The notes: generated from the letters alone by a model not told the origin. A stretch of DNA of 64,000 nt from Gilvimarinus polysaccharolyticus (GCF_001187555.1 NZ_LFIJ01000001.1:708169-772168), one strand, 5' to 3'. Shown: positions 1-7,683, numbered from the stretch's first letter. A program made the numbers and translations.

Positions 1-1163
1 CAAAAGACTCCAGCGTTTTTGGGAAAATGTATTCCGATGTCGTAGAGTTAATGTCAGAGAAAAATAATGACTGGAAAGAAACGAAGGAAAAACTCGGAAA
101 GCTGTTCTCGACTCTTAATAAAAATGATGATGATGGCAATGAGAACGAAGACCGCCCCCAGCAATTGATTGATTTTGAAGAGGAGCTAACCAATGAGCTA
201 GTTTCTTGGGGTGCAGAAATAGATATCGAAGTTAGTCCACCAGATATCGAGAGCGTATTTAAAGCAAACACACAGGTTTGGGTTAATGATGGTGTAAGAA
301 CCGATATAAAACGAAAGGGGCATGGCTTACAAAGAGCATTAACTGTTGCACTAATTCAAGTAGTAGCAAAAAGGTCAATGGCTGCCGCGGAAGACGAAGA
401 CCCCGAAAATGCTGGAAACCGTAAGGTGTCAAATTCTAGATACTTTATTTTTGAAGAACCAGAGCTTTATCTTCACCCTCAAGCTCAGAGGTCTCTTTTT
501 GACTCTTTCGTTAGTTTATCAGAATCGGGTAGCCAAGTTATTCTGTGCACACATTCAAGCGGTCTGATTGATGTAGAGAGATATAAATCAATATATATCG
601 CTACCAAGGAAAATAATTCGGACGAGACCAAGGTTAAGCAATGCACTGAGGATTTGTTTGAAGGTGATTCAAAGAAAGATTTCAACTTATCTTATTGGAT
701 CAACCCTGATAGAGGCGAGCTGTTTTTTGCAAGTAAAGTAGTATTATTGGAAGGGGCCACGGAGAAAACGGTACTTCCTTTGCTAGCCAAGGAATTGGGT
801 GTATTCAAATACGAATACACTCTGATAGGCTGTGGTTCGAAAGATAATATTCCGCTATACGTCAAGCTCTTGAATAAATTTTTGATTCCTTATGTAGCTG
901 TTTATGACCAAGATCATCAGGCACATAAAGGCGAAGATGCCATTGCCTCAGCCGATATTTCTACACAAAAAATTGAAGACGAGATAGACAATAATGTTGG
1001 CACCTCAATTATATTAATTAACGATATTGAAGAAGAGCTTGGGTTGCCAAATGGAAGCAACAGTAAACCTTTTGTGGCGCTAAATCATATAAACACTGAA
1101 GGATTTACTATTAGCGAACCCATGATTTCAAAGATTCGAGATATCTATGATTCCCAAGCCTAA
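1..1163 (+). CDS. OLD-family ATPase/TOPRIM nuclease, 5'-truncated by the window edge
   Basis: The reading frame is open to the left edge, so the ATG at 27 is internal and the Walker A half of the protein lies outside the window. What remains is the C-terminal half of an OLD (overcoming lysogenization defect) protein. It has an ABC-type signature region (GHGLQRALTVALIQ), a Walker B with D-loop (FIFEEPELYLHPQAQRSLFD) and a switch histidine (LCTHSSG). A TOPRIM domain follows, with its acidic residues in VVLLEGATEKTVL and VYDQDH. Family members are ATP-regulated DNA nucleases, several of them phage-defence proteins (P2 Old, GajA). The stop codon lies inside the R'' box of an attC site, so the gene is the last part of an integron cassette. 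The family call is solid; a defence role is inference. Confidence 0.85.
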   Translation, partial: KDSSVFGKMYSDVVELMSEKNNDWKETKEKLGKLFSTLNKNDDDGNENEDRPQQLIDFEEELTNELVSWGAEIDIEVSPPDIESVFKANTQVWVNDGVRTDIKRKGHGLQRALTVALIQVVAKRSMAAAEDEDPENAGNRKVSNSRYFIFEEPELYLHPQAQRSLFDSFVSLSESGSQVILCTHSSGLIDVERYKSIYIATKENNSDETKVKQCTEDLFEGDSKKDFNLSYWINPDRGELFFASKVVLLEGATEKTVLPLLAKELGVFKYEYTLIGCGSKDNIPLYVKLLNKFLIPYVAVYDQDHQAHKGEDAIASADISTQKIEDEIDNNVGTSIILINDIEEELGLPNGSNSKPFVALNHINTEGFTISEPMISKIRDIYDSQA

Positions 1164-1229
1164 CAAGGCGCTGCTGCCGGACAAATTTTCCGCTGCGCTC
1201 CAAATTTTCCGCAGAGCGCGGCGTTAAAT
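1158..1229 (+). repeat. attC site 1
   Basis: R'' is GCCTAAC (1158-1164) and overlaps the stop codon of the OLD-like gene. R' is GTTAAAT (1223-1229). The GCGCT near the left end pairs with AGCGC near the right, as expected for a folded attC. About 72 bp. Confidence 0.85.
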
Positions 1230-1241
1230 TTCAAGGATAGA

Positions 1242-1532
1242 ATGGATACTATTTTTCTAGCAGAAAGATCAATTTGGTTTCTAATGCCATTGTTGTTGGT
1301 GCTAACTTCCAATATTTTCACGAGAGGAGCTCCCTGGGTTCCAAAGAAAAGGCTGTACATCGGAGCAATTGTTTTAGGCTTAATAAGTGTTGTGCTTGGC
1401 CCACAATGCATGTGTGTGGATTTGAAGGATGCCATAATCGGCACACTATTATTTTCTGCTGTATTCAATATCATAGCATTGGTTATTGCATTAACAGTAT
1501 TTAGAATGAATTCGAGTGCAAGTAGAATTTAA
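1242..1532 (+). CDS. small membrane protein, integron cassette gene
   Basis: This is a 96-residue hydrophobic protein with three likely membrane segments (about residues 10-27, 37-54 and 63-88). No family is recognised. The start is supported by an AAGGAT ribosome binding site 13 bp after the end of attC 1, the usual cassette arrangement in which the gene begins shortly after the recombination site. Its stop codon lies in the R'' box of the next attC. The cluster WVPKKR and the pair CMC are the only notable polar features. Function unknown; it is likely a real cassette gene because attC sites bracket it tightly on both sides. Confidence 0.7.
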   Translation: MDTIFLAERSIWFLMPLLLVLTSNIFTRGAPWVPKKRLYIGAIVLGLISVVLGPQCMCVDLKDAIIGTLLFSAVFNIIALVIALTVFRMNSSASRI

Positions 1533-1613
1533 CAAGCTGCTTAAACATCGTTCCGGCCGAAAAAATAACGGCCTCCACTGGACTCGCCATTGCTCGCCGT
1601 TTAGAAAGGCGTT
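1527..1613 (+). repeat. attC site 2, left part, interrupted by an IS1182-family element
   Basis: R'' is ATTTAAC (1527-1533). The site runs to GGCGTT at 1613, where the IS begins. The missing right end (GTTAGGT, 3385-3391) lies on the far side of the IS. Joined, the two pieces make one attC of about 91 bp. Confidence 0.8.
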
Positions 1614-3384
1614 GAGGCTGTAGAAAAACTCCAAAAATTAGGAGGACTTTGATAAAATAAGGCATCGTAAATGGAGCTTCCGTTATGCCAAACTTCAAAA
1701 AATATAATTACAACCAAGATGCCATGGTGGTGATTAACTTCGAAGAGAAAATCCAGCCAGGAACCTTTGAATTTACCCTCCATAATCTGATCGATAATCA
1801 CATTGATCTTTCCGAGTTCTATAAAAACTACAGTAACGATGCTGGTGGGCGCTCTGCATACGACCCTGCCATACTGCTTAAAATTATTCTTTTTGCCTAC
1901 GCGAAGGGAATCACCTCTAGCCGTGAAATTCAGTGGCAGTGTGAACACAATATAATATTTAAAGCCTTGTCTTGTGATGCGGTACCTCACTTTACCAGTA
2001 TTGCCAGCTTTGTAAGCAGCTACCCCGACGCTATCGAATCTGTATTTGAGCAAGTACTCTTGGTGTGTGATCAGCAAGGGCTTCTGGGGAATGAACTGTT
2101 TGCCATTGATGGTTGTAAAATGTCATCGAATGCAGCTAAAGAACACTCAGGCACCTTACCTGAATTGGAAGCCAAGCGTGACAAAATACAGCGGAGGCTT
2201 CGCGCGTGTATTAAAGAGCATAAAAAGTTAGACGGACGTAAGCCGAATGAACGAGAAAGAAAACAGCAGTTGACGAGCGCCACGGAAACCTTAGGAAAAG
2301 AGTTTGAACGGATTAATAAATTCCTAAAGACGGCAACCCCACGGATGGGGCAGGGTAAAAAGCCGACAGAGGTTAAAAGTAATATAACCGACAATGAATC
2401 GGCTAAAATTACCACCAGTAAAGGCACCATTCAAGGCTACAACGGTGTAGCGGCTGTCGATAAAAAGCATCAAATTATTGTTGAAGCTCAGGCCTTCGGT
2501 GAGGGCCAAGAGCACCATACGCTAGAGCCTATACTGGCCGGTATCAAGCAGCGCTACGCCCGTACGGGAATCAGCCCTGACATACTCAAAGCACAGGCCA
2601 TTATTACCGCTGACACCGGATTTTCAAATGACGCCAATAATCATTACCTGCGCCGCGAAGGCATTAATGCTTATATCCCCGACAACCAATTTCGCTCGCG
2701 TGATAAAACCTTCGCCAAACAAAAAGAAAAATACGGTAAGCGTCACCGAGACACGGTGAAAGGTGTAAAGGCTGTGATTCCTTCCAGCGAATTTATCATC
2801 AATAAAAAGAAGAAAACTTGTCGCTGTCCGGCCGGCAAAGAGATGTGGCTAAAAAACGACATCATCGTCAACGATGGCAAGCGGAAACTCTTCTTTGAAG
2901 GTAAGTTGACAGACTGCCGACAGTGCGACCTTAAGCATCAGTGCATGCGCAACCCGAGTTCAGCCGATACGCGTGAAGGCCATGGTCGACAAGTCTCCAT
3001 AACCTACACCAATGGCCGTACGGCGACCGACTGGATGAAACGTCGTGTTGATAGCCAGTACGGAAAAGCGATTTACGGTCACCGCATCTCCACTGTTGAG
3101 CCTGTGTTCGGCAATATAGGCACTAATAAACGGTTGAACCGTTTCTCTCTACGTGGAAAAACGAAAGTACAGGGTCAGTGGCGTTTGTTTTGCTTGGTGC
3201 ATAACATTGAAAAGCTAATGAATTATGGAGCGATTGCTTAACCACAGTCTTATCCACAATTACCTCTGCGTTACCGCGCAGAATAAGTGATTATGTTAAG
3301 CGAATGTGATTGAATGGTGATCAATATAAAACTAAAGGGCAGGCTGATGGGCACGTTTGTTATAAAACGTTTTTCTACAGCCTC
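1614..3384 (+). mobile_element. IS1182-family insertion sequence inserted in attC 2
   Basis: Terminal inverted repeats are visible: GAGGCTGTAGAAAAAC at the left end and its exact complement at the right end (about 3369-3384). One transposase gene fills the element. The flanks read GGCGTT before and GTTAGGTG after, so GTT (or CGTT, depending on how the ends are drawn) is duplicated at the insertion point. That triplet is the conserved start of the attC R' box. Confidence 0.88.
1685..3241 (+). CDS. IS1182-family transposase
   Basis: A 518-residue DDE transposase. The N-terminal region is DUF772-like (roughly residues 20-110, ending in HFTSIASFVSS). The catalytic core shows DGCKMSSNAAKEHSG, then ADTGFSND, then the C-terminal glutamate region EPVFGNIGTNKRLNRFSLRG. 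A cysteine-rich insert (CRCPAGKEMW, CRQCDLKHQC) typical of IS1182 transposases precedes it. The ATG is preceded by GGAG. Length and domain order fit a complete, potentially active enzyme, and the element's ends are intact. It moves the IS by cut-and-paste or copy-out at its terminal repeats; the target here is an attC site. Confidence 0.93.
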   Translation: MPNFKKYNYNQDAMVVINFEEKIQPGTFEFTLHNLIDNHIDLSEFYKNYSNDAGGRSAYDPAILLKIILFAYAKGITSSREIQWQCEHNIIFKALSCDAVPHFTSIASFVSSYPDAIESVFEQVLLVCDQQGLLGNELFAIDGCKMSSNAAKEHSGTLPELEAKRDKIQRRLRACIKEHKKLDGRKPNERERKQQLTSATETLGKEFERINKFLKTATPRMGQGKKPTEVKSNITDNESAKITTSKGTIQGYNGVAAVDKKHQIIVEAQAFGEGQEHHTLEPILAGIKQRYARTGISPDILKAQAIITADTGFSNDANNHYLRREGINAYIPDNQFRSRDKTFAKQKEKYGKRHRDTVKGVKAVIPSSEFIINKKKKTCRCPAGKEMWLKNDIIVNDGKRKLFFEGKLTDCRQCDLKHQCMRNPSSADTREGHGRQVSITYTNGRTATDWMKRRVDSQYGKAIYGHRISTVEPVFGNIGTNKRLNRFSLRGKTKVQGQWRLFCLVHNIEKLMNYGAIA

Positions 3385-3391
3385 GTTAGGT
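3385..3391 (+). repeat. R' box (right end) of attC 2
   Basis: GTTAGGT directly abuts the right terminal repeat of the IS1182-family element. It is the displaced R' end of the attC whose left part ends at 1613. Confidence 0.7.
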
Positions 3392-3398
3392 GTCAGTA

Positions 3399-3626
3399 AT
3401 GTTCCGAGCTATTAAGAGGTGGTACCAGGGTGAGAGTAAAGTGACAAAAGGCCATGTAGGAGATGGGCTAGTTATTTTTCCTGCTCCGTACACCGAATAT
3501 CATTGGACTGCTCGGTGCGCTCGATATTTGGTCGGCTTTTATTTGGCGCACTGGAAGTGGCTATGGGGCACCACTATTGCGCTTCTAGGGTTATATGTTG
3601 CCTACTTAGGTATCTCAGTAAAGTAA
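3399..3626 (+). CDS. small protein with one C-terminal membrane segment, integron cassette gene
   Basis: A 75-residue protein with a charged, aromatic-rich N-terminal half and one membrane segment (about residues 53-72). No family is recognised. The ATG at 3399 is preferred over an in-frame GTG at 3390. AGGTG from the attC R' box (GTTAGGTG) lies 8 bp upstream of the ATG and can act as its ribosome binding site, so the recombination site itself may supply the translation signal. An attC starts 13 bp after the stop. The IS1182-family insertion just upstream separates this cassette from the previous one. Function unknown. Confidence 0.6.
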   Translation: MFRAIKRWYQGESKVTKGHVGDGLVIFPAPYTEYHWTARCARYLVGFYLAHWKWLWGTTIALLGLYVAYLGISVK

Positions 3627-3638
3627 TGCGTGTAAAAC

Positions 3639-3723
3639 ACCTAACAAGGCCGGGCACACCGCGCACTTTGTGCGCTGGACTCGCTACACTGCGTTTCGCT
3701 CGCCCGTGCCGGCAGCGTTAGCT
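3639..3723 (+). repeat. attC site 3
   Basis: R'' is ACCTAAC (3639-3645) and R' is GTTAGCT (3717-3723). GCCGGGCAC near the left pairs with GTGCCGGC near the right. About 85 bp. Confidence 0.85.
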
Positions 3724-3729
3724 ACTACT

Positions 3730-4209
3730 ATGAATCGAACACTATTATTTTTAATATTTTTTACGCTGGTTTCTTGTTCACAGGATTCCGATCATGAGAG
3801 AGCAAGTAAATTGCTGTTTGGGAGTAGTAACCCGGATGATCATTCCGAAGGGTTTAGTGTTTTATACAAAGAATATGAAAATGGATCTGCGTATTCTGCC
3901 GGTAAAATCGGGTGGGCGTACCAAAAAGGGTTGAGTGTAGAAGCCAATCTCAGTAAAGCGTTAGAGCTTTACCATTTTGCTGCTCGAAAAGGCATGACGT
4001 ATTGGCAGTATATGTTAGCTCACGCGTATGAAATGGGCTACCTTGGCTTGGAGAAAAGTAGTGAACAACGGGATTATTGGCTCAACTACAAGTCAAAAGT
4101 ACATATTGATATCTATGAGTGCTGGGTTGAATACTATTATTCAAAAGGGTTTTATCCTGAAAACCCTGAAATGGAAAAGTTGTACCGTGAAAAGTGCAAA
4201 AATAGCTAA
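3730..4209 (+). CDS. Sel1-repeat lipoprotein, integron cassette gene
   Basis: A 159-residue exported lipoprotein. The first residues form a type II signal peptide (MNRTLLFLIFFTLVSC) with Cys16 as the lipidation site. The rest holds Sel1/TPR-like repeats: SAGKIGWAYQKGLSVEANLSKALELYHFAARKG is one clear unit, and a second, weaker one contains MLAHAYEMG. Such repeats form helical scaffolds for protein contacts. The ATG at 3730 lies 7 bp after attC 3 and gives a correct signal peptide; the in-frame upstream start at 3670 would run through the attC and is rejected. The stop overlaps the next attC. It is probably periplasmic-facing; its partner is unknown. Confidence 0.75.
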   Translation: MNRTLLFLIFFTLVSCSQDSDHERASKLLFGSSNPDDHSEGFSVLYKEYENGSAYSAGKIGWAYQKGLSVEANLSKALELYHFAARKGMTYWQYMLAHAYEMGYLGLEKSSEQRDYWLNYKSKVHIDIYECWVEYYYSKGFYPENPEMEKLYREKCKNS

Positions 4210-4305
4210 CAAAAGTTTCCAGCAGTCAGTTTTTTCATTACGTTTTTTGTGTTGTTTAACACAAAAATCTTCATTACAAAACTGCTGCTGAAACAGGCGT
4301 TAGCC
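4204..4305 (+). repeat. attC site 4
   Basis: R'' is AGCTAAC (4204-4210), overlapping the stop of the Sel1 gene. R' is GTTAGCC (4299-4305). Long inner arms are visible: GTTTCCAGCAGTCAGTTTT on the left against AAAACTGCTGCTGAAAC on the right. About 102 bp. Confidence 0.85.
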
Positions 4306-4326
4306 TCAAAAAGGAGTACTCGTACA

Positions 4327-5070
4327 TTGAAGTATTTTGTTCCAGATATTCGAATTAATGAGGATCTAGATCAACAGGCTTCCTACCAAGATAAATTTGG
4401 CGGATTACCTTGGGGGTTAGAAGAATCTCGTTGGCCGACTTGCTCAGAATGTAAAAAACCTCAGAGCTTTCTTGCGCAATTTCAGAATGATTCTAGCAGG
4501 ATCAATTTAGGAAGAGAGGGGAGAGTTGTTTATATATTTCAGTGCAATCATGACCCCGGTATGTGTTCGACTTGGGAAGGCGGCTCTGGTGCTAATGCTT
4601 GCTTTATCCTCGAACCTGAAGAGCTAGTAGAGAGGCTATGCAAATCACCAGAAGAGAATACAATAATTGAGAATGAAGTTCGTGTAGTTGATTGGCTAGA
4701 GCGTGATGATGGTATTTCTGATTCCAATACTCCGGCTTTCTTCGATGAAGAATTATTCTATGACCTTCCCGATAATATCATTGAGAGAGTCACCTCTGGC
4801 ACTAAATTAGGTAGCGTCCCTGAATGGATACAAAGCCCATCGGAGGCTCCAGCGGACGATTGGGAGTTCATCGGCCAGTTGGATAGTACTCATAGTTTTA
4901 TTTATCCACCCCAGCATAACGTAGGCTGGGTATCCGAGGATGGAGAGCGCTGGGAGGGGCGTACGCATTACGGCGAGGGGCCAAATTACGGTGGCGGAGG
5001 TATCGCCTATCTATTTATTAAAAAAACGGAAGCGTTGCCAGAAGGTTGGTTTTTCTGGCAGTGTGGCTAG
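4327..5070 (+). CDS. YwqG/DUF1963-like protein, integron cassette gene
   Basis: A 247-residue soluble protein. The N-terminal part DKFGGLPWGLEESRWPTCSECKKPQSFLAQF matches the pattern of DUF1963 (YwqG-like) proteins: a GG-x-P loop, a WP motif and a CxxC pair followed by an LAQ strand. The C-terminal part is rich in aromatics and glycine (HNVGWVSEDGERW, NYGGGGIAYLF). I chose the TTG at 4327 because AAGGAG (4311-4316) lies 10 bp upstream, just past attC 4. Starts further upstream would run through the attC. The biochemical role of the family is poorly known, though members recur as immunity or cargo-type genes. CxxC might bind metal (inference). Confidence 0.65.
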   Translation: MKYFVPDIRINEDLDQQASYQDKFGGLPWGLEESRWPTCSECKKPQSFLAQFQNDSSRINLGREGRVVYIFQCNHDPGMCSTWEGGSGANACFILEPEELVERLCKSPEENTIIENEVRVVDWLERDDGISDSNTPAFFDEELFYDLPDNIIERVTSGTKLGSVPEWIQSPSEAPADDWEFIGQLDSTHSFIYPPQHNVGWVSEDGERWEGRTHYGEGPNYGGGGIAYLFIKKTEALPEGWFFWQCG

Positions 5071-5187
5071 GGCTAACAAGCGCTTCCAGTCTGATGCCAA
5101 AACCTCCGCGTTTTTGTGTTACTCGCTGCGCTCAAACATTAACACAAAAACACTCCAGTTTTGGCGCAGCTGAAGCGGGCGTTAGAA
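5071..5187 (+). repeat. attC site 5
   Basis: R'' is GGCTAAC (5071-5077) and R' is GTTAGAA (5181-5187). A long inner palindrome (TTTTTGTGTT ... AACACAAAAA) and the arms GCCAAAAC and GTTTTGGC make this the longest attC here, about 117 bp. Confidence 0.85.
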
Positions 5188-5200
5188 GGTCAGTCAGATA

Positions 5201-5458
5201 ATGAAGTTAACTCTAGGCGCAATTCTGACAATTTCTGTCCTGTTTGGCCTTGTGGTTGTCTTTTGGCTGGGTGCATTCTCAGCCTCATTCACTACCAACT
5301 TATGTTACTCAGAAGTCATTGGAAAAATTTCCGAGCAAATTAAGAAGCAAGAAAGCCTGGGAAGTCTTGCAGAGCTTTCTAGAAAATTGGAAAGTCTTCC
5401 ATTGGCGGGCTATGAGTCAAGCTGTGAGGAAATTAAGAGTGAGGTGCAAAACCTATAA
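5201..5458 (+). CDS. small membrane-anchored protein, integron cassette gene
   Basis: An 85-residue protein with an N-terminal hydrophobic segment (about residues 5-28) that could be an anchor or signal peptide. A helical, charged C-terminal half follows, with two cysteines (Cys35 and Cys75). No family is recognised. The ATG lies 14 bp after attC 5 and the stop overlaps attC 6, so this is the whole coding content of one cassette. The two cysteines could pair in the periplasm if the tail is exported (inference). Confidence 0.6.
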   Translation: MKLTLGAILTISVLFGLVVVFWLGAFSASFTTNLCYSEVIGKISEQIKKQESLGSLAELSRKLESLPLAGYESSCEEIKSEVQNL

Positions 5459-5519
5459 CAAGGCGAGGCATTTCGTTCCGGCCCTGCGGGCCTCCACCGG
5501 ACAGCTTGCGGCGTTAAGT
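5453..5519 (+). repeat. attC site 6
   Basis: R'' is CTATAAC (5453-5459) and R' is GTTAAGT (5513-5519). The inner arms GTTCCGG and CCGGAC pair. About 67 bp. Confidence 0.85.
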
Positions 5520-5530
5520 GAGTAAAGAAA

Positions 5531-5764
5531 ATGACAAATACATCGATATTTTTGCTTGCTACAGTTCCATTCGGATTCTACTGTTTGGTGTTTCCGTCCC
5601 ATGCTGGAAGGATGATTGCGCTGTTAATGAAGACTACAGCGAGACTTCAATTTACTAGCTTCTCTGACTCCGACACGAAGGCTCGGCCAATTTTCATACG
5701 GATCATCGGAGTGATGAATTTATTAATGGCTGGACTTATATATTTAAAGGGTTCTGGCGGCTAA
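5531..5764 (+). CDS. small membrane protein, integron cassette gene
   Basis: A 77-residue protein with two hydrophobic segments (about residues 5-20 and 58-74) separated by a polar loop. No family is recognised. It starts 11 bp after attC 6, with GTAAAG upstream of the ATG as a weak ribosome binding site, and ends 13 bp before attC 7. It is probably an inner-membrane protein. The tight attC bracketing is the main support for its being a real gene. Confidence 0.6.
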   Translation: MTNTSIFLLATVPFGFYCLVFPSHAGRMIALLMKTTARLQFTSFSDSDTKARPIFIRIIGVMNLLMAGLIYLKGSGG

Positions 5765-5777
5765 TGAGAATTCCATT

Positions 5778-5861
5778 ACTTAACAAGGTGGTTTTGTCGC
5801 CTTCGGCTGGGACCTTCGTTCCGCTAAGGCTACACTACGGCCTCAAACCACGGCGTTAAAA
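5778..5861 (+). repeat. attC site 7
   Basis: R'' is ACTTAAC (5778-5784) and R' is GTTAAAA (5855-5861). The arms GTGGTTTTG and CAAACCAC pair. An IS3-family element starts 5 bp after the site. About 84 bp. Confidence 0.85.
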
Positions 5862-5927
5862 ATCCGTGTTACCCATAATTAGTAGACACCCTGTATAGTT
5901 AGATTCACTACTACGGAGGTGCTCGAA

Positions 5928-6236
5928 ATGGCACGTAAGAAGACGCAAGCATACACTGAAGAATTTCGCCGAGAGGCGGTCAAACGCGCAGAAAAGGACG
6001 GCAATACAACGGCATCGGTCGCCAAGGAATTAGGTGTTAGCGCTCAACAAATATACAACTGGCGTCGTCAGTTTAATCGCCTTTCCGATAAGCAGTTTAA
6101 TACAGCGGCGGGCGTAGATTATTCAAAGTCAGAAAGCGAAGAGGTTCGAAAACTAAAGCGGGAAAATAAGCGCTTACAGGAGGAGCTCGCTTTTCTAAAA
6201 AAGGCAGCTGCGTACTTCGCGAACAACCCCGAGTGA
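5928..6236 (+). CDS. IS3-family transposase OrfA
   Basis: About 102 residues: an N-terminal helix-turn-helix of the IS3 OrfA type (EFRREAVKRAEKDGNTTASVAKELGVSAQQIYNWRRQF), followed by a leucine-zipper-like coiled coil (EEVRKLKRENKRLQEELAFLKKA). I took the ATG at 5928 (MARKKTQAY) rather than the in-frame TTG or ATG slightly upstream, because GGAGG lies at the usual distance. The product binds the IS ends and forms the N-terminal part of the OrfAB fusion. Confidence 0.88.
   Translation: MARKKTQAYTEEFRREAVKRAEKDGNTTASVAKELGVSAQQIYNWRRQFNRLSDKQFNTAAGVDYSKSESEEVRKLKRENKRLQEELAFLKKAAAYFANNPE
6197..6203 (+). other. -1 programmed frameshift heptamer of the IS3 element
   Basis: A AAA AAG read in the OrfA frame is the canonical slippery heptamer of IS3-family elements. 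A -1 shift here leads into the orfB frame, which is open from this point onward. It would yield the OrfAB transposase. Confidence 0.8.
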
Positions 6237-7099
6237 AGTACGCCCTTATTGCTGAGCACGTTGGTTGGTTTACGATTGCTCTAATGTGCCGGGTATTGAG
6301 TGTTTCTAGGAGTGGTTATTATCGCTGGTTAGAACGAGGGATACCGGTTCAAGAGAAGCGCCGAGTAGGAATGGAGATGCTTGTTAAGGATACCTACGAG
6401 GAGTTCGAGGCAGCTTATGGCGCACCGCGTATAACCAAAGAATTGAACGAACTGGGTTACCCTTGTTCGCTGAATTACGTGGCTCAAATCATGGCTGAGC
6501 AGGGTATCAAGGCTAGAAATGGCAAGGGCTTCAAGTATTCTCGAAATAGTCTCACTATGTTGAACGTCTCTGATAATGTTTTGTGGCGTGATTTCTCTGC
6601 GAGCAAACCTAATGAAAAATGGACGACTGACATCACTTATATTTGGGTTGAGGATAAGTGGATATATTTGGCGACCGTAATGGATCTGTATTCTCGTCGG
6701 ATTGTAGGTTGGTCGTTAGATGAGTCTATGACGGAGGCTTTGGTCAAGGGTGCCATGGCGATGGCGTTTAGTCGTAGAGAAACGGCTCCGGGTTTAATTG
6801 TGCATTCCGATCGTGGTACGCAGTACCGAGCGCAAGGTTATGTGGATTACCTTGTCTCAAGTGGATGTCGTCTTAGCATGAGCCGGAAAGGTAATTGTTG
6901 GGATAACGCGCCAATGGAATCATTCTTTAGCCGTTTGAAGGTTGAGCTTATATATGCGAAGAACTATCGCTCGATTGACGAGGCGAAATCCGGTATCTTT
7001 GCCTATATTGAAATATTTTATAATCGAAAAAGAAGGCATTCTGCAAACGACGGTATGAGCCCGGTAACGTTTGAAGAAAAGGCAGCATTGGCTGCATAG
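6233..7099 (+). CDS. IS3-family transposase OrfB (rve integrase core)
   Basis: A 288-residue DDE integrase-type domain. The HTH_21 region (VKDTYEEFEAAYGAPRITKELNELGY) is followed by the catalytic core: first Asp in WTTDITYIW, second Asp in HSDRGTQYRA, and Glu in NAPMESFFSRLKVE. The GTG at 6233 overlaps the end of orfA, but the physiological product is probably the OrfAB fusion made by frameshifting at 6197-6203. All catalytic residues are present, so the element may be active. Confidence 0.9.
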   Translation: MKYALIAEHVGWFTIALMCRVLSVSRSGYYRWLERGIPVQEKRRVGMEMLVKDTYEEFEAAYGAPRITKELNELGYPCSLNYVAQIMAEQGIKARNGKGFKYSRNSLTMLNVSDNVLWRDFSASKPNEKWTTDITYIWVEDKWIYLATVMDLYSRRIVGWSLDESMTEALVKGAMAMAFSRRETAPGLIVHSDRGTQYRAQGYVDYLVSSGCRLSMSRKGNCWDNAPMESFFSRLKVELIYAKNYRSIDEAKSGIFAYIEIFYNRKRRHSANDGMSPVTFEEKAALAA

Positions 7100-7145
7100 T
7101 TAGAGTGTCTACTTTTTGTGGGGAACACCAAAATACAAGGAAGCT

Positions 7146-7682
7146 ATGAAGAGTATCGAACTATTATCAACAGGAATCAGATTGCTAGGCATATACGCTT
7201 TCATCTATGCCTTCCGCACAGGGATTTATCAATATCAGGCTGTCATGCAGTATAGGTCTACCTTGCAAGATGACATGGTAGCTTTTACCTACTTGTCACT
7301 AATTCAGGTAGGGATATTATTTGTTGCATCTCTTATAATGTTTAAATTTCCCGTCAGCTTTGCCAAGTGGCTATTGCCAAAAACCAAAGAAAATGAAGTG
7401 GTCTTTGATGGTACAGCCCAAGATATAGAAATTTCAATCTTTACTATCATTGGCGTCTACATTCTCTCATGGGCAATACCCGACCTATTTAATAACGGAA
7501 TCTGGTGGTGGTATTCCACACACAGCGAATTTAGTGGCATGTGGGAGCAAGGTGGCGGCACTGAATACATAATTAACCAAATAGTTACCGCTCTAGAAAT
7601 AGCCATTGGCTTGTATTTATGCTTACGTGCGCAAGGTCTTAGTAATCTGTTGCGTAGACTGCGTGAAGCTGGTGTCAGGTAA
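7146..7682 (+). CDS. four-helix membrane protein, integron cassette gene
   Basis: A 178-residue protein with about four membrane segments (near residues 8-25, 45-70, 95-118 and 145-165). Aromatic-rich loops lie between them (FNNGIWWWYSTHSEFSGMW). No family is recognised. The ATG at 7146 follows AAGGAA closely and lies just downstream of the IS3 right end; the upstream in-frame start at 7116 would lie inside the IS. It ends 2 bp before the R'' box of attC 8. The original distance from attC 7 has been changed by the IS3 insertion, which could also alter its expression. Confidence 0.68.
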   Translation: MKSIELLSTGIRLLGIYAFIYAFRTGIYQYQAVMQYRSTLQDDMVAFTYLSLIQVGILFVASLIMFKFPVSFAKWLLPKTKENEVVFDGTAQDIEISIFTIIGVYILSWAIPDLFNNGIWWWYSTHSEFSGMWEQGGGTEYIINQIVTALEIAIGLYLCLRAQGLSNLLRRLREAGVR

Positions 7683-7683
7683 C

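Larger units (their letters stand above)
5867..7127 (+). mobile_element. IS3-family insertion sequence, apparently complete
   Basis: The ends are TGTTACCCA at the left and TGGGGAACA at the right, with an imperfect inverted repeat of about 26 bp that includes TAGTAGACAC and GTGTCTACT. It carries orfA and orfB with a -1 frameshift site. The flanks (CCG before, CCA after) do not show a clear target duplication. It sits 5 bp after attC 7 and ends 19 bp before the next cassette gene. Confidence 0.85.

Noticed and set aside
1160-1474. Minus-strand ORFs in the cassette region (1160-1474, 1601-2077, 7457-7741).
   Set aside because: They overlap attC sites or + strand cassette/transposase genes and have no supporting signals.
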